From: Cloeon dipterum
Lineage: Eukaryota > Arthropoda > Insecta > Ephemeroptera > Baetidae
NCBI RefSeq assembly: GCF_949628265.1
Contig: NC_088789.1
Span: 30,559,883 to 30,623,882 of the forward strand
DNA length: 64,000 nt
Direction of reading: 5' to 3'
Made by a program: the position numbers and the translations under genes. Within the stretch, counting starts at the first letter, position 1. The number at the start of each line of letters is the position of its first letter. Under the pieces are notes generated by a model that was not told where the DNA came from, made no database searches, and worked only from the letters and a program-made list of their open reading frames with translations. Shown here one piece after another: positions 33,763 through 45,979 of this stretch.

Positions 33763-35016
33763 TAAAGTGTATAAATAAGTGAAGCGGAGTAAAAAGTGGG
33801 CTGGGCTGTAGCACTACTCGGCTTTTTCTCCCTATGCTGGCCATGCAAAATGCCCTCGCGCAATCGCCTCCAAAAGCACTCTCGATGCGCGAAAACAATT
33901 TTTCGTTGGTACCAATGGATAGCTGAAGATTTGCACTTCAACATGTGTCAAAACCAAAATCGAAAAAATGAACAGGTTTTGAGAAATCGGCGAATAAATT
34001 TCATGCTCTTTCGCGCGAGAAGGCTCGGTCATGTGACTCGGGCGAGCGCGCTGATTGGTTGCTGGTCGCGCCTGGTCGCGCCTACTTTTTCAGTCAGTCA
34101 CAACACAGTCTCGGCAGTGTTTACATAATTATTCAGTCAGATTTTCGGCTCTAATTTTGTACACGGCACGACCGTGCCCTGTATTTTTGTACCCTGCCCA
34201 AGGCAAACTTATAATCATGTTTACACTGAAAAATATAAAAATATCGAAATGGTAATTACATATATATGTTACTGCAAGACTTTTTCGCTTAAATCGGTAC
34301 GTCTGTTTGTATGTGTATCTCCGGTGTGTCTCTAATATTTTTAACACGACTGAGACGAAGACTCCAGCAAAAAGTTCTGCTCATCAGGCATCAAGGAAAA
34401 ATATTTTAATGGCGATATTCTGAACAAAAATTAAGCAATAAAATTTAATTTGCAACACAGAAAGTCACGGGCTCATGAACAAATAACGGGAGAGAAATTT
34501 ATTAGAGTACAAATTTTAATAGGCAAACAATCTACATGAAATAAATGTCCTCAAACCTGGTTACTTCCTTTTATCAATCTACCTTTTCTTACTCGGGGGT
34601 TCTGATGGCTTTGATTCATCATTCCTTTTTCTTTTGCCACTCTGCGGATTTTCTACGTATGCTTTTCCTCCAGCTGTTGAGCTTCCAGTCGCAGCAGGAC
34701 AGATGTGCTGCGACCAGCAACCAATAAACGCGCTCGCCCGAGTCACGTGACCGAGCCTTCTCGCGCGAAAGAGCATGAAATGTATTCGCTGATTTCTCAA
34801 AACCTGTTCATTTTTTCGATTTTGGTTTTGACACATGTTGAAGTGCAAATCTTCAGCTATCCATTGGTACCAACGAAAATTTTTTTTCGCGCATCAAGAG
34901 TGCTTTGGGAGGCGATTGCGCGAGGGCATTTTGCATGGCCAGCATAGGGAGAAAAAGCCGAGTAGTGCTACAGCCCAGCCCACTTTTTACTCCGCTTCAC
35001 TTATTTATACACTTTA
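33763..35016. mobile_element. hAT-like non-autonomous element, 1,254 bp, long inverted arms
   Basis: Ends TAAAGTGTATAAATAAGTGA and TCACTTATTTATACACTTTA are exact inverted copies, flanked by a perfect 8-bp direct repeat CTAAAAAT (33755-33762 and 35017-35024). The R1 copy at 59940-60850 lacks the insertion, confirming the target. Arms are about 320 bp and near-identical (33763-34080 and 34700-35016). The 8-bp duplication and TAAAG tip fit the hAT superfamily. The 620-bp interior has no transposase. Confidence 0.85.
34579..34690 (-). other. Possible 3' exon captured inside the hAT-like element
   Basis: A minus-strand frame reads GGKAYVENPQSGKRKRNDES, then KPSEPPSKKR and a stop at 34579-34581; TTTATT (AATAAA on minus) follows at about 34543. 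The basic, proline-rich tail with two nuclear-import-like clusters is unlike its surroundings. No start or upstream exon is visible. It could be a transduplicated host fragment or the last exon of a lost transposase. Confidence 0.25.
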
Positions 35017-35968
35017 CTAAAAATCATGTACATTTAAAGAAAGTGGGCGTGGACTGTCTCGATCGTTGAATGCGGCTGTCTAGTAGAGAGGCGGCGCCGG
35101 GGCCAAGTTCTTGGCTTCCAGGCAGCGAATCTTTGGATGATGTTGGATGAGAGTGATGTTGTGCCGCGTCTTGGTAGATGCCATGCATGCGGTGCTGGTC
35201 AACAGAGGGGGGCGTGTCACGCCATCGCTTCTGGTTGCATTACAGAAGGTGGCCGGCGCGCAACTCAATTATCATTTTTATTACGTTTTCATTATCAGAA
35301 AAATTTGAAATTTTCGCACATGGTAACCAATAATCGTCCTTGAAAATCAATAAAAAATTTATTTATATTATACGCAGTCTCTGATAGCCATAAAAGGGTC
35401 CGAGTTTGTCTCTGAAAATCATTTAAATTATTAAAATGAAAAAACATTTTTTTCTGAGATGATTCTTGAATATATTAACTTTATTTTGGGTATTTTATTT
35501 TTCCCAAAAAAATTTAATGTTCTTTAACGGCCAGCTGAAGTTTTCAGACGATTTTTTTTAAAAAAATGATAAATTTGAGAAAATTTTGCTGAGTGGGGGA
35601 AAACTGGAAATTTAATCAGCTTCCAGAATTTAGGCAGTATTTAACGCTACTGTAAACAGGTGAATTTTAATGAAGCCAAACACACCCCTTTTAAAAATCT
35701 GCAATTTTTGAAAAAAAAATTCTTGCAAGACTCAAAAGCACTATTTTTTATTTTCTCACTATTAAATTTTCATAAATTTTCTCACTCCGGAAGCAATTAA
35801 TTTCCTATGCTAAAAAAGAGGGCGTAACCGGTAAAATTCGAAAAATTGGATTGTGGTGCACTTCTGGTCAGAAGTACATGGAAAAAATAGGCCGGTTAGG
35901 GTTAACTTCCCATGAAATTTCATTTTTTTAAATATAAAAATCACTATCATTCCACTTTAAAAGAACAC

Positions 35969-36550
35969 TCATTTTTTATTGCCTGATGAGCTTCAACATG
36001 AAATAATCCAACTACTAATATAAATTCATCTTTCCTCTCAGTGCTCTGAATTAAGTGCTTCTTCATCCCCACTAGACTTTTTTTCCTCCCTGGTTTTAGC
36101 TTCCCCTGCCGCCTTACCGCTGCTTCTGCTTATTCGTCACCTGTGCTTTGATCTGATCACCTGTCGTCTCAGCAGCTCTCTTCTCTGCCAACCGACAAAT
36201 TTCGGAAAAATGGCAAGTATATTCTAGTGCACTTTTTACTTGCGGTCATTACACATATCTTCTCGATTTTTAAATTTAATGGGCATGGTTCCTTTAAGAC
36301 TTTACCCTTTCCGATCACATTTTCATATTGTGTCCATTTCTCAACGAATTCTTTCTAAATTTTTACCTATTTGAGTTCTTATTTCGAGATTCCAATCTGA
36401 ATGTTTTGAATTCCGACACGAATTTCTATCATATCTCCAAAACTCTGCGCAGCGAACGAGAGCCGCACCTATCGCCCTAAAGAATTAAATTGCTCTATTT
36501 GTATCTAGGAAATAATTTTAATATGCAACAACGCAGGTGAATTTCTACGA
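35969..36550. promoter_or_regulatory. Upstream region of the LRR gene
   Basis: Intergenic between R1 and the LRR start codon. It presumably contains the promoter; no core element could be assigned. Confidence 0.3.
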
Positions 36551-36557
36551 ATCCCCG

Positions 36558-38769
36558 ATGGATTTAGCAAAGCTCCTTATAGGATTTAGAAATAGGCCCA
36601 CTTCTAAGACCGCCCACATTGCTAGGAAATGTGTTTTGAAGGTTTTTAATGCCACGAACCCGAAGAGATATATTACAAAATCTTTAAAGTTTTTCGGTTA
36701 GTGTTATTTATGTTTGCTGTTTTATTCTATTGCTAATTATAAATATTTCATTCTAATTGCAGGGTCGAATATTCGACGAGCCACTTTGCTCGTACTTTTG
36801 AGCGTTCAGAATTTTGAACTGACAAGAAACTACGATACCTACGTTTCACCTATAGCAACAATTATGTTCCCAGCTCTTCGTCTACTGTTAACAGTTGCTA
36901 GCGACGTGGAAGTACTTGACTTGACTGGCATAGTGACTTATGCACCTGCGGCTGATGGATTTGAGCACCTAGAAGCGGTACAACTATTTTTATAAATAAA
37001 TTGTTTTAGCACCGTGAAAATTGATTTATCTGAATTGCAGGCAATCATCGAAGTCTCAGAGAAAGCAACTAATCTTTTGTCGCTTTCTATTCTGCAAGAG
37101 GAATCTTTGAGAATCCGGAGACCCGACGAGGAAACCCTCGGTCAGGAATATGTTGACGCATTCCTCAAAATGGAGCATCTTCAAGTGCTCCGAATAGAAG
37201 TTTTCAACATTTCTATCTGGTACCTGACGGTGTTGTGTGCAAAGTTGCGAAACTTGCGATTCGTCAGTGTCAACCTTTACGAAAGTAACATTCTCATGCC
37301 GGATCTAAAGGACTTAAAGAGTTTGCGACTTTTGAAAGCCTTCTTTTTCCGCTCGACAGCCTCCATGGAGGAAATCGTCGAGTTTAAGTATTTGTGCCAG
37401 ATGAACCTTCCCAACTTGCAGGTCATTGAGGACTTTGCAAGCGATTTCTGCTGCCAAAGCGAGTACCAGTACGCCCCTCACAAGAAAGAAGACCGAAATC
37501 TGCGACATTTGTGTCTGAATTTACAATACGAGGAGGCAGAGGAAGGTGTACACAAGTTGTTTACATGCGTCACCCACCTCAAGGTGAGATTTTAGAATTA
37601 TTGTCCAGTTGGGGAGATCTCACTGTTGGTAGAGTAAGTCTAATTTTATTTTCGTTCTAATAGATTGAAGGGCCAGACAACTTTCCCAATTATGAGTGGC
37701 AAGTCGAGCCCTTGCTAAAGTTCTCAAAAATCGAGAGCCTCCATTTGAGCCACGTTCCGCCCGAGATTGTGCTGCAGTTCGTAACAATTTACGGGCCGAA
37801 TCTGCACTCCCTCTTTTTGGGAAGTTCCATTTGCCCCAAACACTCTGAATCATCCTTGGACCGAATTTTCCCGCTCTGCCCTAAACTCCAAAGGGTTGGC
37901 CTTGTTGGCATCGAAGGTCCTGTCATTCCAAAGAACGATTTCACCAAGGAAGCGATCAAGGAAGTCATTCTGTAAGTTTTCAAGTAGTAAATAATTTTGA
38001 ACATAATAAGCCACTCAATTCCTGAGGGTTGAGTTAGGTCAGACAGATGAATCACACAGTCGAATATTCTTGGAAACGGAAAATAGTACTTTTACCTTTT
38101 AAGTAAAACATGACACCGGTGACCAATAATCATACCGAGACAGCAGCGCCAAACGACAGCCAATGCAGGCCACAGCCTTGTCGCTTGAGCTGGATGTCGC
38201 TTTGGCGCTGATGCCTCACTCTTCTGATTATTCATCGGCGTTACTGCTAGGCTTAGACCAAACTTCACCACGTTTATTCTGTTGTACAGCATATTTGACC
38301 TCTAAAAATTCATTTTTTTTCTTTCAGTAAATCTGTCTCAGTGTCGGATATTTTGATGGCGCCGAACCTGGAAAAGGTGACTTTGATTGGACAAGTCATA
38401 AATGATGATGACATGAGGAAGTTGACCGATTTGATCAGCAGAAAGGAAGGCCTACGCAAACTCGAAACACTCGTGGTAACAATGGAATGCAACTCCATAA
38501 CTAAGGTCAAGCAGCCATTTTTCCTGGCGATGGCTGATTTCATCAAAACTGCAGCCAGAGTCTTGCCGAAACTCACTGACATCGATTTCCGGGTCAATCA
38601 CATGTGCAACTACGTAATCCTTGCCGAAAGCATGAGGTCTGGCAGATTCTCAAACGACGAAATTTCTGGTGTGGAGCCATTTTTTGGACCAGGGACTAAA
38701 TTCGATGAATTTCAATGGTTTGTGGATGGCGGCCTCATTGACACTCTCAACAAATTTCGTATTCTATGA
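36558..38769 (+). CDS. Leucine-rich-repeat protein (5 exons, 548 aa)
   Basis: Exons 36558-36696, 36763-36977, 37041-37583, 37664-37971 and 38328-38769 join into 549 uninterrupted codons, with donors GTTAGT, GTACAA, GTGAGA and GTAAGT and introns of 66, 63, 80 and 356 bp. The start is the ATG in MDLAKLLIGFRNRP. The N-terminal helical segment (1-80) resembles the F-box-plus-linker layout of insect FBXL-like proteins, but no F-box is convincing. From about residue 80 on, irregular LRRs recur: VEVLDLTGIV, MEHLQVLRIEVFN, LRNLRFVSVNLYES, IESLHLSHVPPEIV, LQRVGLVGI, LEKVTLIGQVI, LPKLTDIDFRV. There is no signal peptide or membrane segment, so an intracellular binding protein is likely. AATAAA at 38826-38831 lies 57 bp after the stop. 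Intron 4 contains a stretch reminiscent of F2. Confidence 0.8.
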
Positions 38770-38825
38770 TTCTTATCTATTGAAACGTATTTATTTTACC
38801 GCTCACATATACAAGAAACTTTTTA

Positions 38826-38831
38826 AATAAA
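38826..38831 (+). terminator. Polyadenylation signal of the LRR gene
   Basis: Canonical AATAAA 57 bp after the stop codon of the LRR gene, in AT-rich context. Confidence 0.55.
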
Positions 38832-39897
38832 AGAAACGAAAATTTTCTATTTATAATATCATTTATAATATTTTTTATTTAACTGAACCGCTGAAGAAAT
38901 CTAACAACAAGATTTTTCAACCGCTATATTGTTAAATTAAATAACCATAAGGAGAGATTCCAAGTATACTCGAAAAACCACTAATTTTTCACGCATGTTA
39001 AGAGAATAATTATCTTTTCGTGGCGCTGAACAACATTCTTTCAGTCTAAATAATTGTAGAATATGGAAATTTACGAAATTTAATTTCAATAGGTCACCGA
39101 GTCAGATTCAAGGAGAGGATCAAGGAAGCTTTAGCTGACGCTCTGCTGCTCCTATATCCAACAACATAAAGACTATTTTCTAAGGAAACTGTGAACATTA
39201 TATCCTGCTATTTATTTTACGTGCTGAAATACAAAATTTTGAAGACAAAATTAATTGTTTTGATTTCGTTTTATTTAATTTTTTATTAATTCTAAGAGGT
39301 AAATCTTATAGCTTCTCTTTCTTCTCTTTTCCCACCGCACCGTTTTGTTGGCAGTCAGTGACGTCATTGGAGGAGGCGGGCTGTATATTTCCCGTCTGTA
39401 ATATTGCCAGTCCTAGACTTATACCGTCCTTACCTCGCATTCTCTCCAGTCCAGCAGCTCTATGATCCTTGAAGGAGAAAGTCTATTTTCAAATAAAAGG
39501 TTCTTAAACGTTAAATATATAATAATCTTCCCGATAAATTAGTTGAAATATATATTTTATTGAACGAATTGGAATTTTGCTCTCATCTCTGCTCAGAAAA
39601 TTATCGTTTTTTAAATTTTATGCAAAATACCCATTTTTTATCAAAGGTTGATTCTAAAAAATCAAAGATATAAAAAAGTACACAGCAGGAAAGTAAATAT
39701 TTTTCAAATTTCCGAATTATCCTCCGGGTGGGCCACGTATTCGTCCAATCTATACGATTCTGCGCTCAGTAGAAAAGTTTAACTTAACAATTTTACTGGT
39801 GTTGATTTAAAAATAATAGTTTCAAATATTTTTTATCTTTTATTCCAGGACAGTTAATCAGAGAACATCATTATTTTGAATCATGAGAACAGTGCGA
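38832..39897. other. Intergenic between convergent genes
   Basis: Separates the LRR gene (plus) from ankyrin gene B (minus), whose 3' ends face each other. AT-rich; no other feature recognised. Confidence 0.35.
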
Positions 39898-39903
39898 TTT
39901 TAT
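39898..39903 (-). terminator. Polyadenylation signal of ankyrin B
   Basis: TTTATT on plus, i.e. AATAAA on minus, 31 bp downstream of the ankyrin B stop. Confidence 0.5.
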
Positions 39904-39933
39904 TCGTTGAATTGATTCTTGAAATAATTTCTA

Positions 39934-41843
39934 TTACTTGGTTGTGATCAACGATTGGAGGCACTTCTTGGCCTCCTCACTGGAAGTAGATTCAAGCACC
40001 GATTTTCCTCCGACGGTAATTTCTTGGGGATCGGCACCCTCGTCCCTTACCAGCCATGCGCATATTTCTTCATTAAAGTTGTCAGCAGCAAGGTGAAGTG
40101 TGGTTTTTCCTCCTTCTCCCTTTTCCTTGATCTGATTTTTATCCTTGGCATGCACGAATTTTGCACATTCCAACTTGCCCATAACGATGCAGAAGTGAAG
40201 GAAGTTGTTTCCTTTTCTTTTCACGCTCAAATCAGCACCAAGTTCAAGCAAAGCCTCTGCCACATTTTCGTGTTGTCTTTCGTTGAGTATGGCGTAATGG
40301 AGTGGAGTGTAGACGTTTTCATCGATTTGGTTCACGATTCCGCGCAAATTATGTCCAAATTCTTGAATGATCGAATCTCCATACAATCTGTTTTGAGCAG
40401 AGTAGTGGAGAAAGTTGGCAAAGGTTTGTTTGTTCACGGCGTTGATGTCTTGGCCCTGGTCAATCAGCCACTGGCAAATTTCCACGTCTCCAAGCTGCGC
40501 TGCGAGATGGAGAGTTGTCGTTCCGTCCCCATTGATCTCATTGATGAGGTCTCCGTCCTTTTCGTGCACGAATTTCGCAGCTTCTAGTCTGTTGCGTGAC
40601 ACACATAACTGCAAAAAATTTTTGCTTCCAAGTTTGATCTTTATGACAGCAACTCTCTTGAACAACTCTTCCAATTCATTTGCACAGAAGATCACATCTT
40701 CTAGTAATTTATAGAGAATAGCCGACAAGTAGGCTTTTTTTTGTTGATCAGCGGTGAATTGGAACCTTGAGAACAAGTATGGAAGGATCTTACTTGCTTC
40801 ATTTTTGCGGTTCCTGGCAGCTGCACTACGAACTTTGTCTTTCCAATCAGCCACCTTACACTGGTTGACGTCGATTTTGACTTCTTCCAGCAGCCACTTG
40901 CACATCTCCAGATCTCCAAACTGGCAAGCCGTATCAAGCATGGCAAAATGACTTGGGAGTTCGCTCAATATCTCACATCTCTTATTATTGTACAAGAACT
41001 TCGCGAAGTTCAAGCTATTTTGCATCAAGCAAAAACGTAGAACATTACAAATACTTGCTTTTCCTGGATTGCGTTTCTGAGAGAGCATATGCATTCGCAT
41101 TGCAAGCTTGAAATTTTCAACTCGGAGGGCATAATTGATAGCTTTATCATGATGAGCATCTTGTTCATCAAAGTTACACCCTTTTTCAAGGAAGAATTCG
41201 ATCAGACTATAGCCATTGGCAGCGTTCAGGGCGGCATAGTGCAGGGGAGTGGCGCCTCGAACGACGCATTTTTCGTTGACGTCGGCGCCCTGCTCCACGA
41301 GGCGCCGACAAACGTCAACATCGGACACTCTTGCCGCGAAATGGAGAGCGGGTATCTCACCTTTGTTCTTTTCGACAAATTTCAGCTTGATCTTGATCAG
41401 CTTTTCGTACTGATCATCTAACGTCAGTTTCTTCTTCTCTCGCGGAGTTTGTGGCTCTGTCTCAAGTTGTCGTTTTCCTGAAATAATTAACTTATTTAAA
41501 CTATATATGAATCTTTGATAAAGTCGCGAAGTTTTGGATGCACTGAGATAAGCTTAAGCCAAATTCATCCCGGATGTGATATCAAAATCAAATTTATAAT
41601 TTTTTTATTTTAAGTTTCATACTACTGCCAATAACGTCACAAAGGGCCGGAAATGAATGTATTCCTGGCTCCTGGGTCATTTTTCCGCGGTATCAAATTT
41701 TAAACCCGCTTTTCAAACCATGATTGATGGCTGACCATGTTGACCAAAGATAAGCCTTTGAAGTATAAAGGCTATAAAAATCGATACTCACTGCTTGTGC
41801 TGGCATTTTCTGGACTTTCTACTTCCACTTTTATGTTGTTCAT
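39934..41843 (-). CDS. Ankyrin-repeat protein B (2 exons, 531 aa)
   Basis: Exon 1 (41792-41843) encodes MNNIKVEVESPENASTS; donor GTGAGT. A 314-bp intron ends in TTATTTCAG. Exon 2 (39934-41477) continues to the stop, giving 532 uninterrupted codons. Residues 18-35 carry basic clusters (RKRQLE, PREKKKL) that may direct nuclear import. The family motif (YEKLIKIKLKFVE, aligned with LEQRLEFI in protein A) is followed from about residue 56 by ankyrin repeats: IPALHFAARVSDVDVCRRLV, ATPLHYAALN, TTLHLAAQLGDVEICQWLID, YTPLHYAILNE, EALLELGADLSVKRKGNNFL, TTLHLAADNFNEEICAWLV. About 130 residues in the middle are repeat-poor. It is a longer paralogue of protein A with a similar two-exon plan. Role unknown; scaffold or inhibitor-type binding is typical for the fold. 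Confidence 0.85.
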
Positions 41844-44800
41844 TTTGTAGTTTTGTCAACTGGGAACAAATGGAATTAAATTATTAAATTATTTATCAAT
41901 TATTACACGTTTTAAACTCAATATTTATCATGTCTAAATTATTTAAGTTCCAAAATCAATGTCAAAAAATTGCACTGTTGGGGAGATTTCCCTCCTACGA
42001 TTTATTTTCAAAACAACCCACTATAAATTGGGATTTTCAACGTACCAGTAACTTAAAAACAGGAACATATATATATATATATACTACTAAAACAGAATAT
42101 AAATGTTTATCTGAGTGACACATACCCTAGCTGCTCCATTATGAACAAATTACAAGCTTTATGCGCTTGCGCATGGGGGTGGGTCGTTTGTCGTTTGGTT
42201 TTTAACGATAAAAGTAAGCGGAGTTGTAAAAGTGCATGGTGGTGGTATCGGAAAAACCGCGAAAAGTGGCCCCTGAAAAGATCTCAGGGTGGGGTACCCT
42301 GAATAAGATCATCAGGGTTGATCAAAAAAATTTAGGAAAAAAGACCTGTCCGATGAAAGGTCAATGATGCAAATGCGTACGAATTATATTAATAAAAATA
42401 GACATTGTGGCAGATTACGGCAAGCAACGTTTTCTAGTTTTACCTTAAAACACTGCACATTGCTATCTTTTTGCCCAGAGTTTCCATTTTCTTTCAAGAT
42501 CAAGCTAGAGGGTGATTTTTTTCCATTTACTTTCATTGTTTACCAAAAAGCGTTGATGGGCAGTTTTGATTTGCAAAATTAGCGTTTCTGACTTATTTTA
42601 AAAAAATTGAAAGACATGGAAGGGGCCCAGTTGTCTTTGGAAGATTAACTTTTCTATGTTATTTTTTTAATAAAATAACAATGGTATTTAATTGATAAGG
42701 AGCATATTAAAAAAGTGCCTGATAGTAGAATTTAAAATGGCCATTCCGTGCCTGAGACGCTCATATTTCAAGCAGCAGAGAGAGAAAAAAGATGGGAGGG
42801 CTAAAAAATCAATTTCCTCTGACTTTTATAGTAAAATGGATATTTTTATGGATAAAATGGGACTAAAAGTTGGCAATTAATTTGCATAGCCGTGCAAATC
42901 TGATTTGAAAAAGGAATTAAAGCGTAGCTGAATAATTTGATTTAATAATTCCCTCTTCAAATATACTAACAGGCGACGGCGGGACGCTCTGGCCTTTACA
43001 GGGTTGGAGGCCCCACCTGAGGCAAGACTGGGAAGCCAAGCCTTTTGCCCGCAGGCCCACAGGGACCTCCGCGATTGTGCCCCTTCCCTATCTTCCAATG
43101 CAAAATAAAATCGTCAAACACGTGAATTTCAATGCCAAACCTAGCCCATCGACGTTTTTCGGTGCCAAATGAAGCGAAATGAAAAGAAAAATTACTCTCC
43201 GGGCTATAAGGAATTAAAATAAATGAAAAAATGACTTTTTGCTCTCATTTCGGGGGACTTTTGGGCAGAGGGGCCAGACGGGGCCGCTTCCGGGTCTATT
43301 TGACGAAAATTGCAGCAAAAGTATATTGAGCTTTGTTTTTTTCACTTCGACCAACAGTTTTTCGTTAAAAATCAACACACCTACCCCCACCAATAAGCGC
43401 GAAGAGCTTGTTTTTTTAATTATTGAGACGGAAATTATATATTAAACAGGAACAATAATGGTTAGTGAGAAGCAGATGAATTAAATTAAAAACTGTGAAG
43501 AAAAATTGACTTACGAGTATAATTGATGCCGCGACAGGCGAATAGATGTAACAAGGGAAGAGGCGATAGCTGCTCGAGGCACACAGGTTGACTGCTGACT
43601 CTAAAGTGTGAGCAGGAGAGAGGAGAGAATTCTCCTGAGTCGACTGCAGCGGTGGCGAGAGTGATCAATGAGGATTGAGGACAAAAGCTGCACAACCAGC
43701 GCTCCGCTGGCTTCTCACAATCAGGCTATTATGCTACAAAGTCCAAAGAGTCGATTCAGAGTCACGCGCATTCGCCCTGTGCAGATCCACGCCTCAATCT
43801 TTTCCTATGTTAAAAGACTTTTCGTTTTTGGCCCTGTTACAAAATTACTGATGCCATTATGCACATCTCAATTAGGGTTAAACAAAAGCGCACGAAACCA
43901 TTACAGCAGGAAATAAAAACAGCAACTTTGGGTTGCAAAAGTACTTTTTTCCTGACGAGAATAGAAAGATCCTTTAACTTCTGCAGGTGAAAGTAGAGAC
44001 ATCTGCTTCACTGCTCTTGCTGGGCATTATCAGATGTCCGTAAAGAAGCATTTTCGGACGCAAACTTTTATTTTTTTTCATTGACTACAGTCATGGATTT
44101 TACTTACGTTATTTAGATCAACTCAGGCGCCCTCGTTTAACACCAGTTTAGGTGCGGGTGGCTTTTGAAAAATATTAATTTAACATGGGAATAGACACGG
44201 ACGTGGATTAGAGTGCAGGGCGAATGAAAATGCGCGGCGGTCCGCTGATCCGCGCGACTCTCAATACATGAGGACTCTAGAGGAAGCACTGAGCTGAGCA
44301 GAGATCGTCTCTTTGGGCCCTTCCGTCTTCATTCCTACCTGATAAGAATCAGTTTTCTTTATCCAACAAACCACACCACGCCCTTGAAGAGGAAAACCTT
44401 GAGGCATCTTAGGCGTTGATCAAACTCTGAGTGAAACTCCGGGTAAAAGAACGAAAACAATAAAAATCGTGCTCGTGAAAGGCAAATATTTGATCAGGGA
44501 GAAGGATTATTAATTCGCTCAAGATATATTTGTCCGAAGATAGAATTATTAGATTCTGTTTTAATTTTTAATATTACTTTCAAACTAAAATGGATTAAAA
44601 AATTACATTTTATTATTAGTTTTTCTATAAAAGTAAATAAAAAACTGGTCCCAGATGTGTATCGAGATAAATTACATTTTTTTTGTGCGGTTATGGTAGG
44701 TCAATTAAAAACACCAAACTTAATCGGGAATATTAAAAAACAAACTATTTTCCCTATTTTCATGTGTTGCTGTTCATAAATAAGTCCAGCACGCGAAGGG

Positions 44801-44940
44801 AAAAATGCTCTTTTATGTTTTCTATTCCTTGAATTCCTTCTTCCCACGGTCACACGGCCTTTATTCTTTTTCCTCTTTTATCGTGCTCGGTGAGGGTTCC
44901 TCTACCTGAGTGTAAAAAGATCTATTGTCCGGTCAGCATT
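41844..44940. other. Long non-genic stretch
   Basis: No supported gene. A short (TA)n run is at 42068-42083, and a family H hairpin at 42265-42405 is listed separately. The GC-rich patches at 42970-43090 and 43250-43310 show no family match. Confidence 0.35.
42265..42405. repeat. Short hairpin-bearing repeat (family H), copy 3
   Basis: TACCCTGAATAAGATCATCA then GGGT forms the same hairpin as copies 1 and 2, followed by GACCTGTCCGATGAAAGGTC (a second hairpin) and ATTAATAAAAATAG. Confidence 0.45.
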
Positions 44941-44952
44941 TTCAGCCCAAGA

Positions 44953-45016
44953 AAGCGCATCGCATCGGCACGGCACGGCACGTGCTGTGCCGTGCCGTGC
45001 CGATGCGACGCGCTTT
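44953..45016. repeat. GC-rich perfect-type hairpin of GGCAC repeats
   Basis: Left arm GCATCGGCACGGCACGGCAC and right arm GTGCCGTGCCGTGCCGATGC are exact complements separated by a 4-base GTGC/loop junction. The arms extend to AAGCG...CGCTT with small bulges. Further GGCAC units follow at 45026-45040. It lies in an AT-rich neighbourhood. Confidence 0.85.
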
Positions 45017-45040
45017 AGCAATAGCACGGCACGGCACGTC

Positions 45041-45975
45041 TCTCGCTACCGATTCTTCGGATTCTTCAGTACTTAACAGATTTTTTATTTTAAACCAAAA
45101 TTAACAGTACAAAAATATCATCAAAATGATAGCGAAAAGCAGAATTCATGCAGTTAAGACGCAAGTCTTTAAATTAATCTTCATGAATACCATTAAATAG
45201 TTAAACTCTAGAGCCTACTACCCTGCTGGTATGAGGCGCATGCGCATGCGTACTTCATTGGTCCATCATTGTGCTCCTCGCTCCTCGCACACTCGTCACA
45301 CCTACACAGCGGGAAGCTAATAGAAGCTATCAATGCCGATACTCTTTGCTGGACCGAGCTGCAGTGAAAAAGCAAGAATATAGAAAGTGAGACAAATAAT
45401 TATTATTTATTATAGCTTCTAATGTGTGAAGTATTTTTTATCTAACGTCCGCTCTGTCTTTCGTGTTTTTATTTGTTATTTATGTCGCATATGCGCGCAC
45501 TCAGTGGCCTGTTTTCTTGAGAAATGATGCAAGCACGTATTGCACAATCGGCACAACAATCCACCGTCCGCCCCCATTGACAAACAAAGGGAGCGGCGCG
45601 CATTTCGTAATATTTGTAAACAGTGAATTGAGCGTGGAATTTTAACGACGACGTTGCGCAATAGTCTTCACAATAAATCACATGTTGCTTGTTACATGTG
45701 TTTCATAACATAAATGCATTATCTGTTTTGCTCTCAGTCAGTCGAGATCTTCAGTTCAAGCAGAGCGTGTTGGACCGAGCTGACTGATATTTTTTAACAT
45801 CGGAAAATATCTCCAAAAAAGGTGTTGTTTATTATTATCATTTTTCCTTCCTTATTTCTCTATTTCTGTCCATTCAAGAAAGAAAGCAAAGGGCGGGGGG
45901 CGTGCGATATTATCAATATTTTTACTTTTTTCCTACTACAAATTTTTTTTTGCTCAGTAAGGCTCGCATTGTTTA
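45041..45975. other. Intergenic
   Basis: No supported gene. GCGCATGCGCATGCG at 45237 is a short alternating purine-pyrimidine run. Confidence 0.3.
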
Positions 45976-45979
45976 GGCA

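Larger units (their letters stand above)
33697..35968. mobile_element. DNA element R1, copy carrying a hAT-like insertion
   Basis: Ends TAAGTGATAGTGAATTTCCC (33697) and TCACTATCATTCCACTTT (35968) are inverted. The sequence matches 59940-60850 over most of its length (AAATTTGAAATTTTCGCACA, GATAGCCATAAAAGGGTCCG and TTGGATTGTGG blocks). It is interrupted by the element at 33763-35016. It abuts the BTBD9 pseudogene, as the other copy does, so it was part of the duplicated block. Confidence 0.7.

Noticed and set aside
36050..36220. Possible upstream exon of the LRR gene
   Set aside because: No frame connects to the start exon and no good donor/acceptor pair is present.
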